Below, piece after piece: positions 10,901 through 23,362 of a DNA stretch of 64,000 bases. Position numbers and translations under genes: made by a program. Each line of letters opens with the position of its first letter. The stretch's first letter is position 1. The notes below the pieces were generated by a model, which worked only from the letters and a program-made list of their open reading frames with translations, searched no databases and was not told the origin of the DNA. Source of the DNA: Plasmodium coatneyi (Eukaryota > Apicomplexa > Aconoidasida > Haemosporida > Plasmodiidae); NCBI RefSeq assembly GCF_001680005.1, contig NC_033560.1, forward strand, positions 561,501 to 625,500. Reading direction: 5' to 3'.

Positions 10901-13458
10901 TTAGCACTGATCGGAGTAGGAACAGCCGTATAACTGTCCTTCAAACGGACCCCTCATTCACTTTCTCCCATGATTTGGCAGCACCCTTTGGGGGAGGAAA
11001 CAAAAGATGCACCATAAATGATTCCGCTCATAACGGGATTGATGTCATCCCTTTGCAGCCTTTCCCAAATGGGGATACGCTCGACGGACCCCAACTGGTA
11101 CACACCGTGGGAAATGTTAATAACCAAACGAATGGACTGTACGGTCCAACCGAAGTTATCTGCTCAATTGAGCGAAGCGGCTCTTCCACTGGAAGTGCCA
11201 CGGGGAAGAAGCGGCCACGTCCCCCAAGTGGTGAAGACATTATGCAGGTGAATTATCACCCCAACGGGATGAACAAAGGGGTTACCTCCGCTCAGGAGGT
11301 AAGAACCCTTCTTCCATTTAACTTGCACCACGGTGGACGAGTTACCCCCCAAGTAAACATCGAAGATGTAAACACGTACCTCAACAACCAGCTAAAACGG
11401 AGAAGTGTTCCCAAAAATTTGCTGACCTATTCCGACGAGTTCGTAGACGAAATGAATAACAACTACGATACGATCAGCCGTTTTATCGACCCTGCTAATA
11501 AGCACCGCTGTTACGGCGAATACCTCTACCGGACGTTGAAGGACGTCTCTCCGTGTGGCGTCCCAACTGTGGGGGACCACCTGAACAAGGCCCCCCTCCA
11601 CAAGCATCCATCCAACGAGGTTATAAACAACCGTCGTGAAAATTACCTCTACAAATATAACATGCGAATTATTAACAGCGACACACAGTATAAAAATTTC
11701 TTTTCTGACGTGTCGAATCAGAGCTACTTAAATTCTCTGGAACATAACCTGTGGGTTAAGAGGCAACGAAGATTGGAAGAGAAAGACAGAAGAAAGGAGG
11801 AACAGCTCAAAGAGACCTCTTTCAATGAGTACAACTTATTAAAGAGTAGTCGAACCCCTCTGTTTGGGGTGAACCTACTAAGCCTGCTGAGGCGTGAATT
11901 TTCGCGTGATGGGTTTGTGCCTTACCACTCGAGCAACAATCTGGCTGTGGGGTTTTCTCTCATGCGGGAGATAAGCACAACGGGCGGTGGTGACGCTGTG
12001 AACGCCTCTAACATGGGTACTATATGCACATCCGGTTCGGTTGTATTGGAGACGCTCTTCCCCACCATGGAGCTCTTCCTGAAGACGCACCAGAGGGAAA
12101 TCCACAACTTCACCCTAATGAACACGCCAGCCGTCATTTGCAGTGCCCACAGAATTGCAGTCAACAATAACCTCCTGCAGAATTGTAGCCACCTGGAACC
12201 AATTCTTCACAGAATCAAAATAGCTACACGGGTGTACCATGAACCCTTCCACAAGCAATCAATCATCTTCCCCCTAAATAAGGACATAACCTTGGGGAGT
12301 GGAAAATTGTTTGCCCTAGAAAAGTTGTTGAATAAATGCAAAAGGGAAGGAAACAAATGTTTATTGTTCACTCAGTTCATTAAAATGCTCGACATTCTGG
12401 AGGTCTTCCTGAATCATCTCAACTATACATTCATCCGATTGGATGGATCCACCAAAGTGGAGCAGAGACAAAAAATCGTCACCAAATTTAATAACGATAA
12501 ATCTATTTTTTTGTTTATATCTTCTACACGTAGTGGTAGCATAGGCATCAACTTGACGGCAGCTAATGTGGTCATTTTTTACGATACGGATTGGAACCCC
12601 TCTATCGATAAACAGGCCATGGATAGATGCCACCGAATCGGACAGACGAAGGATGTGCATGTATTCAGGTTCGTCTCGGAGTACACAGTGGAGGAAAACA
12701 TTTGGAAGAAGCAACTTCAGAAGAGGAAGCTAGATACAATCTGCATCAGCATGGGTAATTTTAGCAACCTGAACAATGAGTCGCTTCTTACGGGTGGTAG
12801 TACATCTGTTGGTGGTGATAGGAAGAACCCATCCTCTGGTGAGGGTAGAGATGCCCACCCGAATGTCCCCCCAAGCATTGCAGACGTGCTGAGCGGCAGG
12901 GCAAACCCAACCCCCAACAATGACGCAAACAAGGACTGGTTTGCCAACGTGGATACGATCAAGGAAGTATTTATTAACAAAAGGAACAACGATGAGGATG
13001 AAGACATCTACAAGGACAGACTGTTGCATGAACACATGGATGAGTCAGACAAGACGAACGTGCGTTTTGAGAAGACTCTAGAACACGTAGAGGATAAAGA
13101 CGACATTAACGCGTTGCACGAAAACAAGAAAGAGAAGATGCACGCCATTTCTCAGGATCTCCAAGAATTCGCTAACAAAAATGACTTCCAGGAAACCTAC
13201 ACACTCACCTCCTACTGCTTCAACTTTCTGAACGACAATCTGACCGACAGCCTGAAGCAGCAGATCGACGAAATGAAAATGAAAATTGAAATTGAAATGA
13301 TGAACGTGGGGCACGACCAGGACGACGCGGAAAACGCCAACGACGAAAAGGACGATGATGATGAAAGTGGTGATGACGATCGTGGTGATGATGCTGACCA
13401 GGATAACGCCACCCTTGACGAGGCGTCTCCCTCATCGTCCACCGAAACGGAGGGTTAA
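7904..13458 (+). CDS. SWR1: SWR1/SRCAP-type Snf2 chromatin-remodelling ATPase
   Basis: Exons 7904-8052, 8179-8211, 8353-8428 and 8539-13458 join in phase to encode 1725 residues. The N-terminal region contains a Trp/Lys-rich HSA-like helix (about residues 140-185), where nuclear actin and Arp proteins bind in this family. Ser/Arg repeats and acidic stretches follow. The helicase core is split. Lobe 1 (about 510-790) has the Walker A motif DEMGLGKT near 545, DEAH near 650 and the TGTPLQN motif. Lobe 2 (about 1350-1480) has LLFTQF, LDGST, RSGSIGINL and DRCHRIGQ. The roughly 550-residue insertion between the lobes is diagnostic of the INO80/SWR1 class, which deposits or edits H2A.Z. The C-terminus is highly acidic. 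SWR1 is preferred over INO80 because of the HSA layout and remembered synteny. Confidence 0.88.
8956..9045 (+). repeat. In-frame 15-bp tandem repeat (S-N-D/G-R-S/T)
   Basis: Six tandem 15-bp units of the type agcaacgaccggact or agcaatggccgaagc encode SNDRT, SNDRS or SNGRS. They lie inside the Ser/Arg-rich linker of the SWR1-type protein. Unit number is likely to vary between strains. Confidence 0.9.
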
Positions 13459-14500
13459 CCCCGGGAGTGAAAAATTAAACCACTCCGTGTGGCAGATCGC
13501 CTGCCTGTGTGGTCATGCATATTCGGGGGGGGGAGCCTTAACAACCTCTTGACGCGAAGGTTCCCCCCCGCAGCCATGTACCCATTTGTTATTCTTCCTC
13601 TTCGATTTGTGCACATGTGCTTTTTATGTGAGTACCTCCTATGGGCAGGCGTAACAAACTTTGGCAACACCATTTGTAACTCGCCAAGTGTGCTTTCGCA
13701 GGGGGTGCGTGTGGAAAGGAACAATCATCTTGAGGGTTCCCCCTGCGCTGCCTCCCTTTTGACCAAACACGTTCTACACTTTGTAACGCTTTAAAAATTA
13801 GTCACTCTTATAACAGCATCAAAGGGGGGGTAGTAGGTCCCCATCCCCATTATAAGGATAGATTGACATGGAAAAAAAAAAAAAACACCAGTGCAGCTTT
13901 TCACTCTGCGAATGTGCTAATGGTACTTCTAAAAAGCACAATTTATGCGAAAAGGCTATGCACAGAAAATTGCGCCAAAATTGTACATAGGCACGTGTGG
14001 GCCCCTCGCATAAGAAAAGCCCCCCAAAAAAAGTCGCTTCGACTACGGCATACAAATTCCATGGCGCACCGACAGCGCAAGTGCTGATCGATTGCCTTGC
14101 CACACTGTTGCGACGACTACACTGAAACGAAATTAACGGGGCACCTAATTTTTGAAGGGACCTCAAAAATGGGTAACTAAGCATAGAGAGGAGGTACCTT
14201 TTACCACCGCAACGTAAGGTTTTTTCCCCTTAATTGATTGTTGCTTTTGTTTTCCATTTTTTTTTTTTTTTTTTTGCGAATAAAAAAAAGTGGAAGCAAC
14301 CCTTTTAAGGGGGCACTGCCTTAACGATCAGAAACTCCAACCGGCCGAAGCAATCTGGCTGAGGGAAACCGTCACGAACGAAAAAACTGTACTTCCTACC
14401 CCAACAGGGAGGGCGACAATTCAGCAAGTGGTATCCTCCCTAAGAGCATATCTGCCAACTGCCTTATGCACCCGCCTTATCCCAACCCGGCCGAACCGAA
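13459..14500. other. Intergenic region between the SWR1-type gene and LSM3
   Basis: About 1 kb with poly(A)/poly(T) runs near 13870 and 14258. No coding frame is supported. It should contain the helicase 3' UTR and the LSM3 promoter. Confidence 0.5.
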
Positions 14501-15338
14501 ATGGAGAAAATAGCCCTAATACAAAGTAACATGACGATGAGAAACCTACCTACTGATAGGGACTAATTGAGAGAGGAAAAAAGAGGGACGGCATTTGTTA
14601 TAGTCCCCCTTTTTCGGTGAAGCCGTCACATTTTCAACTCCAACACACCCTCCGCAGATCCCCTGGACTATATTCGCTTGAACATGGAGGAGGAGATCTT
14701 TTTAAAGTGCAAAGGAGACAGAGAAATCAGAGGAAAATTAGACGTAAGAATTGTTTTTTTTCTCACCCCCTTTTAGGAAATGGTGTTTTCCTGCGGGGGG
14801 CATCACATCGGAACGTTCCACTTAGATGTTCCACTGAGGCGTATCCACATCGGCAGGTTTTTCCTTCCTGTATGGTCTCTCCACATAATTACTACCACAT
14901 ATTATGCACACCGCTGTTCACCCCCCCCTGCAGGCATACGATAACCACTTGAATATGATTCTGTCCAACGCGCACGAAACGTATAAACAGACCGTTGTGG
15001 AGAATGACGAGGAATCCGTAAAGGTACGCAACGAAACGCACTCTCATTCTGTATGAATGGAAAGTAGCCAGCTGATTAAAGAAACAAGCTAATGAGTTGC
15101 CGCTACAATGTGAGGGAGTGTGCACGTCGGAATCTTCCCCCCAGGGATAAAAATAAAGGAAGCTTAATAAAGTGGTGGAACTTTTTTTCCACATGGGGAT
15201 TACAATGTGTGCATATTTTTACATGTACGTTATGTCCCCAATTTATTTATTTTCTTTTTTCAGAAAATCGAAAGGAACCTAGACATGGTTTTCGTTCGGG
15301 GGGACTCCATCATCTTAGTGTCATCGGCGACGAAGTAG
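14501..15338 (+). CDS. LSM3: U6 snRNA-associated Sm-like protein LSm3
   Basis: Four small exons (14501-14525, 14658-14743, 14934-15023, 15264-15338) join in phase into 91 residues, the usual LSm3 length. The chain reads NPLDYIRLNMEEEIFLKC, then GDREIRGKL and AYDNHLNMIL (Sm1 motif), and ends with VFVRGDSIILVSS (Sm2, with the RGD turn). This matches LSm3 closely. LSm3 is part of the LSm2-8 ring that binds the U6 snRNA 3' end in splicing and of the LSm1-7 ring in cytoplasmic mRNA decay. The first exon encodes only eight residues. It was chosen because its phase-1 donor joins exactly to the NPLDYIRL exon. Very firm identification. Confidence 0.93.
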
Positions 15339-16061
15339 GAGCAGCGCTCCGTAAGGTGTAGAGGTGAAGGTCACATTTAACACGTAGCGACACTGCTCCG
15401 TATACATGAGGCAGCTTGTTCAAGTGCGATTAGCGTTTGTCTCCGCGTTGGGCTGACCCGTTTTCCGCATCCCTTTAGCACACTCCCTATCTTGGCACAT
15501 GCAGGCCATTGTACGGGTCGAATTTTCTTTCCCCCCATTTCTCGAAAAATTATTTTTTTATTTTTTTCTGGTCAATTACTAACGAGAAGTTAGTTATATA
15601 GACACATTTTGAACTTTAAATATTTTTTTAAAATTGCCCAACGAGCATATGTAGACATGTTTTAAAAAAAAAAAATCCTCCCCCCGTGTGCATTTCCTGT
15701 GTAACGTATTTGTGAAGCGGAAAAGAGCTTGCCCACAGTGACAAACCAATTACAACGTTAACAAAATGACCCACCTGGAATGACGCAGGAGTGAACATTT
15801 GGCCCATGCAGAAGGGGGAAAGCTTTTTAAAAAACTCAAACGCAAATTATCCGGACAAAAATTGCACGCTTCTACCAGGGGGAGCGTGTGTGGGGGGGTC
15901 TTTCCGTCCCGTTGTGCGTACTCACTCTATGCGTCTACTTTCGGTTGTAAATTTTTGTTCCCCTGGAGGGCTGTGCTGCGCGTAACGCGTTTGGCGTGGC
16001 CCCTAAGTAACTACACACGGATACTTCCCCAGATGGGCGCTATTCGCCTCGGCTTGGCAAA
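15339..16061. other. Intergenic region between LSM3 and CFAP70
   Basis: About 720 bp, AT-rich near 15540-15680 and more mixed after 15780. No coding frame is convincing. It should contain the LSM3 3' UTR and the promoter of the next gene. Confidence 0.5.
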
Positions 16062-19000
16062 ATGGAATATAAAGAAAAGCCCGAGGGCCCCTTCTTTGTC
16101 TCCTTTTACGTAAGGAAAGCAAATAAAATGCGAAAATAAGGGGATAAACAGGGGGACTTTCTTGCAATTCTGTGCCTCTCTGCTTATTATTCCCACTTAA
16201 CCGCCTTTCTTTTCCTCTCCCCCTTTGTTAACAAAAAAAGGTGACCAACTTCACGGCATCAGACGATTTAACGTCGTACAAAATAAACGTAACAGGTGGG
16301 GGTGCTGTCTAGCGAAACGCACAAAAGTTACAAAAAAAAAAAAAAAAAATACACAAACTGAAGAGTATAATGACAATATGAGAATGATAGACGCTTACAT
16401 ATGCACATATACATACGTGTATTCTTTGGGCATCTTGTCCAATTTTTTATACACTTTTTTTTCCCCCGCGTTTTCCCTCTTGTAAGATTTCTATGGAAAC
16501 TGCTACGAGTCCAACCTCATTGGAAAGAATAATTACCGCCAGATTAACTTCCCCAGCAACTGCATCGAGATATGCGAAGGTCCGAGCGGTGCGGGGGGTG
16601 GAGAACCCATATGTGGACTCCTTCGCCCAGTATCATAAATACATTAGCAGCTATATAGCTTCTTCACCTTTGTCTGACCTTCATTTTCTGCGCGCACCAA
16701 CTTACGTTTTGCAGAAACGGCCATCAACGACATCATCCAGAGTTGCGTAAAGGTGGACGTTTTCGCAAGAAATAATAACCCTGAGGGGGAGCCAAAGGAC
16801 ATAAAAGATGGTGGTAGCGGTGACGATAACAACAGTGACGATGCGCTCAGTAGCAGCTTTGTGCCCATCGGGTCGGAGAGCATCAAGGCCTTCCCCTTTC
16901 TGCACGATCAGCTAATCATCACGAGAAAGATCGTTGCATCGTACAAGTGCGGAGAGCAAGGGGGAGAAGACCCCGCAAATCAAAATGAAACAGATCAAGC
17001 GGGTGAGCCGGGGGGTCCTGGCGAAAAGGCAGACAAGAGTGACAAAAAAAAAAAGAAAAAAATTGCAGAAAAAGATGAAAAGAAAAAAAAGAAAAAGGAA
17101 AAAACAAAAAGTAACTCACGAAGGGATGAGAAAAAATCGGACCACTCTCTCAAAACGGATATTGACATAAGTGCGTTTGCCACGATGGGGGTTGTGTCTA
17201 ACTCACCAAATTTTTCACCCTGATTTGGTCTACATTTGCCTGACCTGTTCATATTTTTTTTCAATTTTTATCAAAATTTTTTTTTTTTTTTTTTTTTTTC
17301 CTTTTCCCCCTGAAAGGTTTTCACATCACGCTGAATATAAATTCCCTGGTGGGCTACTACTGTGGGAGATCCTCGTACAACATAATGAACGTGAAGGTTA
17401 ACTTGGATAATCCCTCCTGCGGGATGGTCCAACCTTCCTTGTCGCCTAGTTGTAAACCATCAGAGTGTTCACGTGTGCAAGAAAAAGGAGCATGCTGATT
17501 TGTGTGTGTGTATTTTCTTTTTCCTTCGCGACGTTGCAAGGTTGATGGGGTGTACAACATCCCCAAAGCGGTTGAAGACAAAATGGCGAAGAAGAATTCG
17601 CACACATTTCAAGTAAGCGCATAAGAAGTGAACAAGTGTAGACAAGAAAAGAGGGGAAATAGGATTATTCAGTTGTACGTATCTCACCCGTGTGTTTCAT
17701 TTATTTTCGTTTTTCTCCTTTTTCTTTCCTTTTCTTCCCCTTTTAGTTGAAGTTTTTGGACTTTTGCCTGAACGATGGGGCTCTTGTGGAAGGTTAAATT
17801 GGGAAGTCCCTTCTCCCAGGTTCCCCATCGAGCGACCCGAGTTCTTATCACTGTTCGAATATTCCCGCCGATACTTCTCCTCCCCCCAGATGAGCAAGAC
17901 AAATACAGAATTGTGTGGAAAAAAAACGACCTGTACAAGTACAGAAATATAAAGGTAGCGTAATCGATCAGTCTGGAACGAACTGTCAAGGAAGGCACGA
18001 CAATGTGTGTACCCCCCGCCGAATGGCTGAACCGCAATTACAAAAAGGAAAAAAAAAAAATTTCTTTCCTCTTTTGTAGGAAATTGAATATATTTACAAC
18101 TTTCTGTTCTACGAATCTTTTAACGTGAATGCATATTTGCTCTGCGTCAACGAGGGGAAGAAACAAAGGGGTAACAACGGATAGTCGACAAAATGAAGAA
18201 TCGCTAATGGAATGATCATTTTGCTGCAGAGAGATGTGCGAACATTGTTGTCCTTGTCTGTGTGTAGTTTCATCCACGCGGAGTAAGCAACCATGCTGAT
18301 ATATTTAACTCCATGCAACTGCCGCACGTCTTCCTTCAGACAACGCCACCCCGAGCGTAATGGATTCCCTCTGCGGAAGGTTCGAAGTCAACATTTCCGA
18401 CGTGATAACAAACACAGGTAGAAAAGGAAGGGGCTGTCTACACACATAGGCAATTTTTTGCACCTCCAAAAATGAGCGCAGACGAACTGACGGGTGCCCC
18501 CTGTTCTGTTCACTAAATTTTCATCACCTCATTTTATTTCCCTCCCCCCGTAGTCATCAACGCCAAGTACCAACTGCACAGCTTTAATTCACCAAAGGGG
18601 GAGGCAAAAAGTGGCCGGGAAAATGAAGCCAACGAAGAGTCGTTCGTCTACGGAGGGGCTTACGTCCTACTGACCATTCAGTTTTACAAGCGTATGGAGA
18701 GAACAGCTGGCAAAGCGGAAAATTCCAGAGCGTAAATCGGCGAGGCTGCACCCTACCCTACTTACCAACCCCTCTGAACTTACGAAATTTCCGCAAAATG
18801 CGTCCACCTTCCTGCAGCCTTCTTAAAGAGGGAGAAAGTGGAATTCCCCCTGCAGATGTTTAACGCGAAGGGAGGCACTCCAGAGAGCGATAAGAAGGAA
18901 AGTGAGTGTGTCGAGAATGTGTTTAACAGGTAGGGTGTGTTAGATGTTGGGTAGCGTGGGTAAGCGGTCCTCCGTGAATCCTACCCACGCTGCTGCACAA

Positions 19001-22000
19001 CACCGCTTCGAAACACCGCTTCTTTACAACAGGTCCATCCTGGAGGGAATCCAGTACGTCAACCACCAAATCGACAAGCTGAAAGAGGAGGACCAAATAA
19101 AGATTTACAGAAAGTCCAAGGAGTATGTCTCCTTCCTGGACAGATTGAAGGAAACGCCCACATACCTCAACCTTTACAACAACATCAAGGACGTCATGGT
19201 AAGTCGTCACCGGATCGACGTCTTCTCTACATTACGTCCAATTGTCTGTTTTCCCATTTGCGGCGAAGAGACCACCCAGCTGGTGATAACCCAACCTAAC
19301 TTACCTATCTACCCCTCAGATCAAACTGGCGTACGAAATTGTGCGGAAGAAAGTTTACAAAAATTTTAACCTCCATGATGACGTGACGTGTGAAGAGGAG
19401 GACAGTCAGGAGAAGGAGCAAACCGCGGAAGCAAACATGATGGAAAAAAAAACCTGCGGAAAGAAGACCATGTCAGAGGAAAACGAAAACTGCATCCTGG
19501 CGCATCTGTTCAACCTCGTACACGAATCATCCAACGTGATCATAAACGGCTACTTCGAAAAGGAGAACCACCTTAACATGAATACACTACACGAAATAAA
19601 AGAAAAAAACAACATCACAAATGTAGAAAACTACCTATTCAATGTGGTACAGGAAAGCGAGTTTCTACTGAAGCATAGGAAGACTGCCTATTTCTGCGAA
19701 GCTATGTTGGTCTTCCTCTTCAGGAAGATAACGTCTTCCGGAGAATGTACCACGGGAAAACATTTCCCACAGATGGAAACACAAGATTGTAATCATGTGG
19801 TTAATATGCTGCTACACTATTCGGACTATGACGAGGAGAAGGACGACCCACACAGAGACAACTACATGTACGAAAAGAAGAAAAATGAAAAAAAAAATAA
19901 AAAAAAACAGGAAGACATGCTAACATGTTTGATGAGCGCCATGCAGGAAAAAAACGCCAACTCTTATTTGTTCCAATACATGGACCACTTTGGCGAAGTG
20001 ATGCTGAACGGGGGGGAAAATGCAGCGGTGGAGGCGCCACCTGCGGCGATGCCACCCGTGGAGGGCGCTGAACAGGAGAATATCATCTCGATTATGAACT
20101 CGCCACAAAATGAGGAAATTAAAAAAATATTTCTTGACGTCCTGTATACGTATGCCAAAAGTCTTCTCATAATAAGTAGCCACCCAGGTGGCCAAGCCCA
20201 CAAGAAACGACAGCGTGTCTACTACGAGCAATACTGCGTGGAGAGGAGTGAAAGACCAAAGGACAACCTCTCTCGGGAGGGGGACAACGGGGGGGTTACC
20301 CCAAAAGATCACATCTATGACCACATCTACGACCAGATCAACGACAACTTCGAATGTCACAACAATTTCAACTCATACGACAAGTACCTGGACGGAGAAA
20401 ATGCGGACGCCTGCATTTCGTGTCTGTCCGCCTACGTGGAACTCACCAATTTTGTAAGAAAAAGGGGACCAACAGAGATTTACTCCCCAAATCGTGCAGT
20501 TACTGTTGGGGTGTAACCCATTCGGGTGGATGTGCCCCTCGTAAATACCCCACGAAAACATGCCGTTGTGTCCCCCTTTACAGGAAAACACCGAAAGCAT
20601 CTTCACCTTAGCCTTAGCCTACCTAAACGCACATAAGTATGCCGAGGCTGAGAAATTAGCCACCTATTTGATAGAAACTCTGAAGAGGAAAAAATGCCAA
20701 AGGGGAAAAAAAGGAGGACCTTCTTCTTGTCCTCTCTCCCCCCCTGGGGAACCACCAGCTGAAGAACCCCCCATGGATATGAAAAGGTTGCACCTGTACA
20801 GCTCATTTAGCCAAACACACCTAGATGTAACTGTGGAGATTTGCGTGTATATAAAAGCCTTGTGTTTCTTCTTCCAGAGGAACTACGTGCAGTACTACAT
20901 TAACATGAGCATCCTGATGAGCGCCAACGAAAATGAGCTGCGGGTGGAAGTTGAAAAGAGTGCCTCTTCGTTGGGAGGTTATATAGTCAGAAACGACCCC
21001 AGCGGAAAGAAGGCAAAATGTGAAGACAGTGAAAGGAGAGATAAGACGGGGTCCACCCTTAATAGCGGCAGTGTCGACAATGTGGGGGGTATCCCAAGTG
21101 TTGCAGGTGATGCGAGTGACGAGGTGGGACAAGTCCAAGATCAACATAGGAAAAAAAAAAAAAAAAAAAAAAGTACAAAAGGAGGAGAAGACGCACCGGA
21201 CGGGAACGAAACTGGGTTGAATGACCAACCCAGCACAGACAAGGAGCAGCAAGAACAGGAAGGTGCAAGAGCGAAAGGAAGGAGAGACAGTCAAAGAGAA
21301 CAACCAGCCCTAGGGGAACATCAACCCATGGTGAATTATCCCGAGACGAACTTATACAGACACATCCCAGCGAAGGACTCCTTCATGTTGTTGTTTCTGA
21401 TTCATTGCACAAAATTGAACATACTAAATGTTGTAATGTTTATTCACGAAAATCGGTGCAAGTTTCTAACTCAGTCGTCCTTGGATACGCCTCTGTATAG
21501 GCAGCTCATCATCCGGGCGTTCTTTGCAGTGGGAGGTGGGTTGCAAAGGAGAGCGTCGAAGAAGGGCATCCGTCTCTCTCACACGGTGTTGCTTTTCAAC
21601 TCCATCTTAACCTTCCACCTGCCTAACACCTATCACCTCCACGTTGCTTTTTTCCCCTTCAGAATTCGCCAAATGTATGGAACTGATCGAGGAGACGAAC
21701 GAGCACCTGCACAACCTGGACGTCCTCTACATCTACGCGCAGAGCTCGTATAAGCTTGGCGACTACCCCAAGTGTGTAGACCTACTGAAGAGATATTTAC
21801 CTCTGTGTAGATTAATGAATGTCCGGGTAAAGATGCACCTGCAGTTGAGTAAAATTTACCTATCGCAGGGCAAATTTGAAGAGAGCAAAACGGAAATTAA
21901 GAACTCACAAGAGGTTTGCAAAACTAGCTATTCGTACCTCTACTTGGCTTGTTACTACTTAAAGAGGAGAAAATATTTGCAGGCGTATAGACTCTTGTAC

Positions 22001-22386
22001 AAGTCCAACGAAATGAACCTTTTCAACCACAAATTGTGGGCATATCTATGCATGGCATTTTTGCACCTCGGCATGCGGGTATGTGTCGACCATTACGTGA
22101 TCATTCATGCGATTATTTATGCTTCTAATTGGAAGAGCACCCACACCGTCGCGTGTTTTCCCTCTTCTAAACAATAAATGGAGGGAAAAAAAAAAAAAAA
22201 AAAATTAAAGCGGACAATTTACCTTCGCCCAATCTGCAGGACCAAGCTGATAAATGTCTAGGCAACTTTATAAAAATGAAAAAGTACGACAAGGGAATTA
22301 TTTCCGAAATGGTGAAGGCATACAAAGAGGTTGGATACGAGCAGGGAGGACAGGTGTTGTCAACTCTGCATGCAGGGGGAAGCTAA
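16062..22386 (+). CDS. CFAP70: Cilia- and flagella-associated protein 70 (CFAP70) homologue
   Basis: I assemble 17 exons with matching phases: 16062-16109, 16241-16295, 16487-16579, 16715-17170, 17317-17396, 17541-17612, 17747-17792, 17890-17954, 18080-18170, 18340-18417, 18554-18691, 18818-18929, 19033-19198, 19320-20453, 20584-21535, 21663-22078 and 22240-22386, for 1382 residues. The N-terminal half is beta-rich with a Lys-rich insertion. The middle (about 445-520) has the helical segment ending in KLAYEIVRKKVYKNF, which resembles the CFAP70 region before its TPRs. The C-terminus carries TPR repeats, with YAQSSYKLGDYPKCVDLL, KIYLSQGKFEESKTEI, ACYYLKRRKYLQAYRLL and LWAYLCMAFLHLG. CFAP70 associates with outer dynein arms, so expression in male gametocytes is expected. 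The 3' end is the least certain part. Confidence 0.78.
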
Positions 22387-23362
22387 CGTGTGGGGGTGTA
22401 CTCCGTGCAACACTTGGACAAGGTTGCAGAGAGTAGCCAACCGGGGGCAGCACTGCTTGGGAGATGACATTCGAAAAATTGCGTGTCAATTTGCGAACTG
22501 CCCTTTCCTGGATCCCTCCATAAGGAAGGGGGGAAGCCCAGGTGAACTGTATCCCAATTCATGCCAAACAAACCACTCACATGTTAAAAAAAAAAAGTGA
22601 ACAGTGCAGCCTAACAAACAAATCGCTGTCAAAATGAAGTATAATTGTGTGTATATTTTTTTTTTTTTTTTTTTTTTTTTTGTCCCTATTTCTATCGCCC
22701 CCTTCTAATGTCACAAAAAGGTAAACAAGAGAACTTTTTTCTTTTTTTAAATGATACATGCAGGAAAAAAAAAAATTAAAAAAATTAAATTTCGCAGATT
22801 GGAATTACAAACAGGTTAGGCAGTTTTGGCAAAAAGAGGGACAACCCACATTTCTCATTTTTTTTATTTTTTTCCTCGCCAAGGTGTGTGTGGGAACTAC
22901 AAGAACAGTCGTCCCTACCATCTTGTGCGGTCCCTGCAAACTAGCAGTAGTAGTAACATGAGAACACGTCTGTCAAAATAATTGGTGCTTGTTTTTGTAT
23001 ATGGGTTCGAACAATTTTCTCATTCCTTTTATAGAGAGAGGGGCTGGTGAGTACTTCATCGCGTGGCAAGAGGTTAGGTGGAGGGGACCACAGGTGTGTC
23101 CATTGGTGTGTTAGCCCCGCATCGCCCACGCGAAGTGACACAGTTTTGCATACGTGTTTTGGGGTAGCTTCGCAAAATGGTCCAGGGGCAGATCAGACGC
23201 GAAAACGAACTCGAGTGAGAAGGGGAAGTCAAATCGGGACCACCCGAAACAAGCAGCAGAAATAGGAGGAAAAACAAAATAAACCCAACGCAGAAGAGTA
23301 CACCAAGCAACACGAACCAACGAACGGATGAACGGGCAAACCATGTGCGGCCGCCCCAGAAA
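22387..23362. other. Intergenic region between CFAP70 and the NUS1-like gene
   Basis: Contains poly(T) at about 22658-22681 and several A tracts. No coding frame is supported. It should hold the CFAP70 3' UTR and the NUS1-like promoter. Confidence 0.5.

Noticed and set aside
23345..23362. GTG start for the NUS1-like gene
   Set aside because: The first in-frame ATG is at 23363; nuclear GTG starts are not expected.
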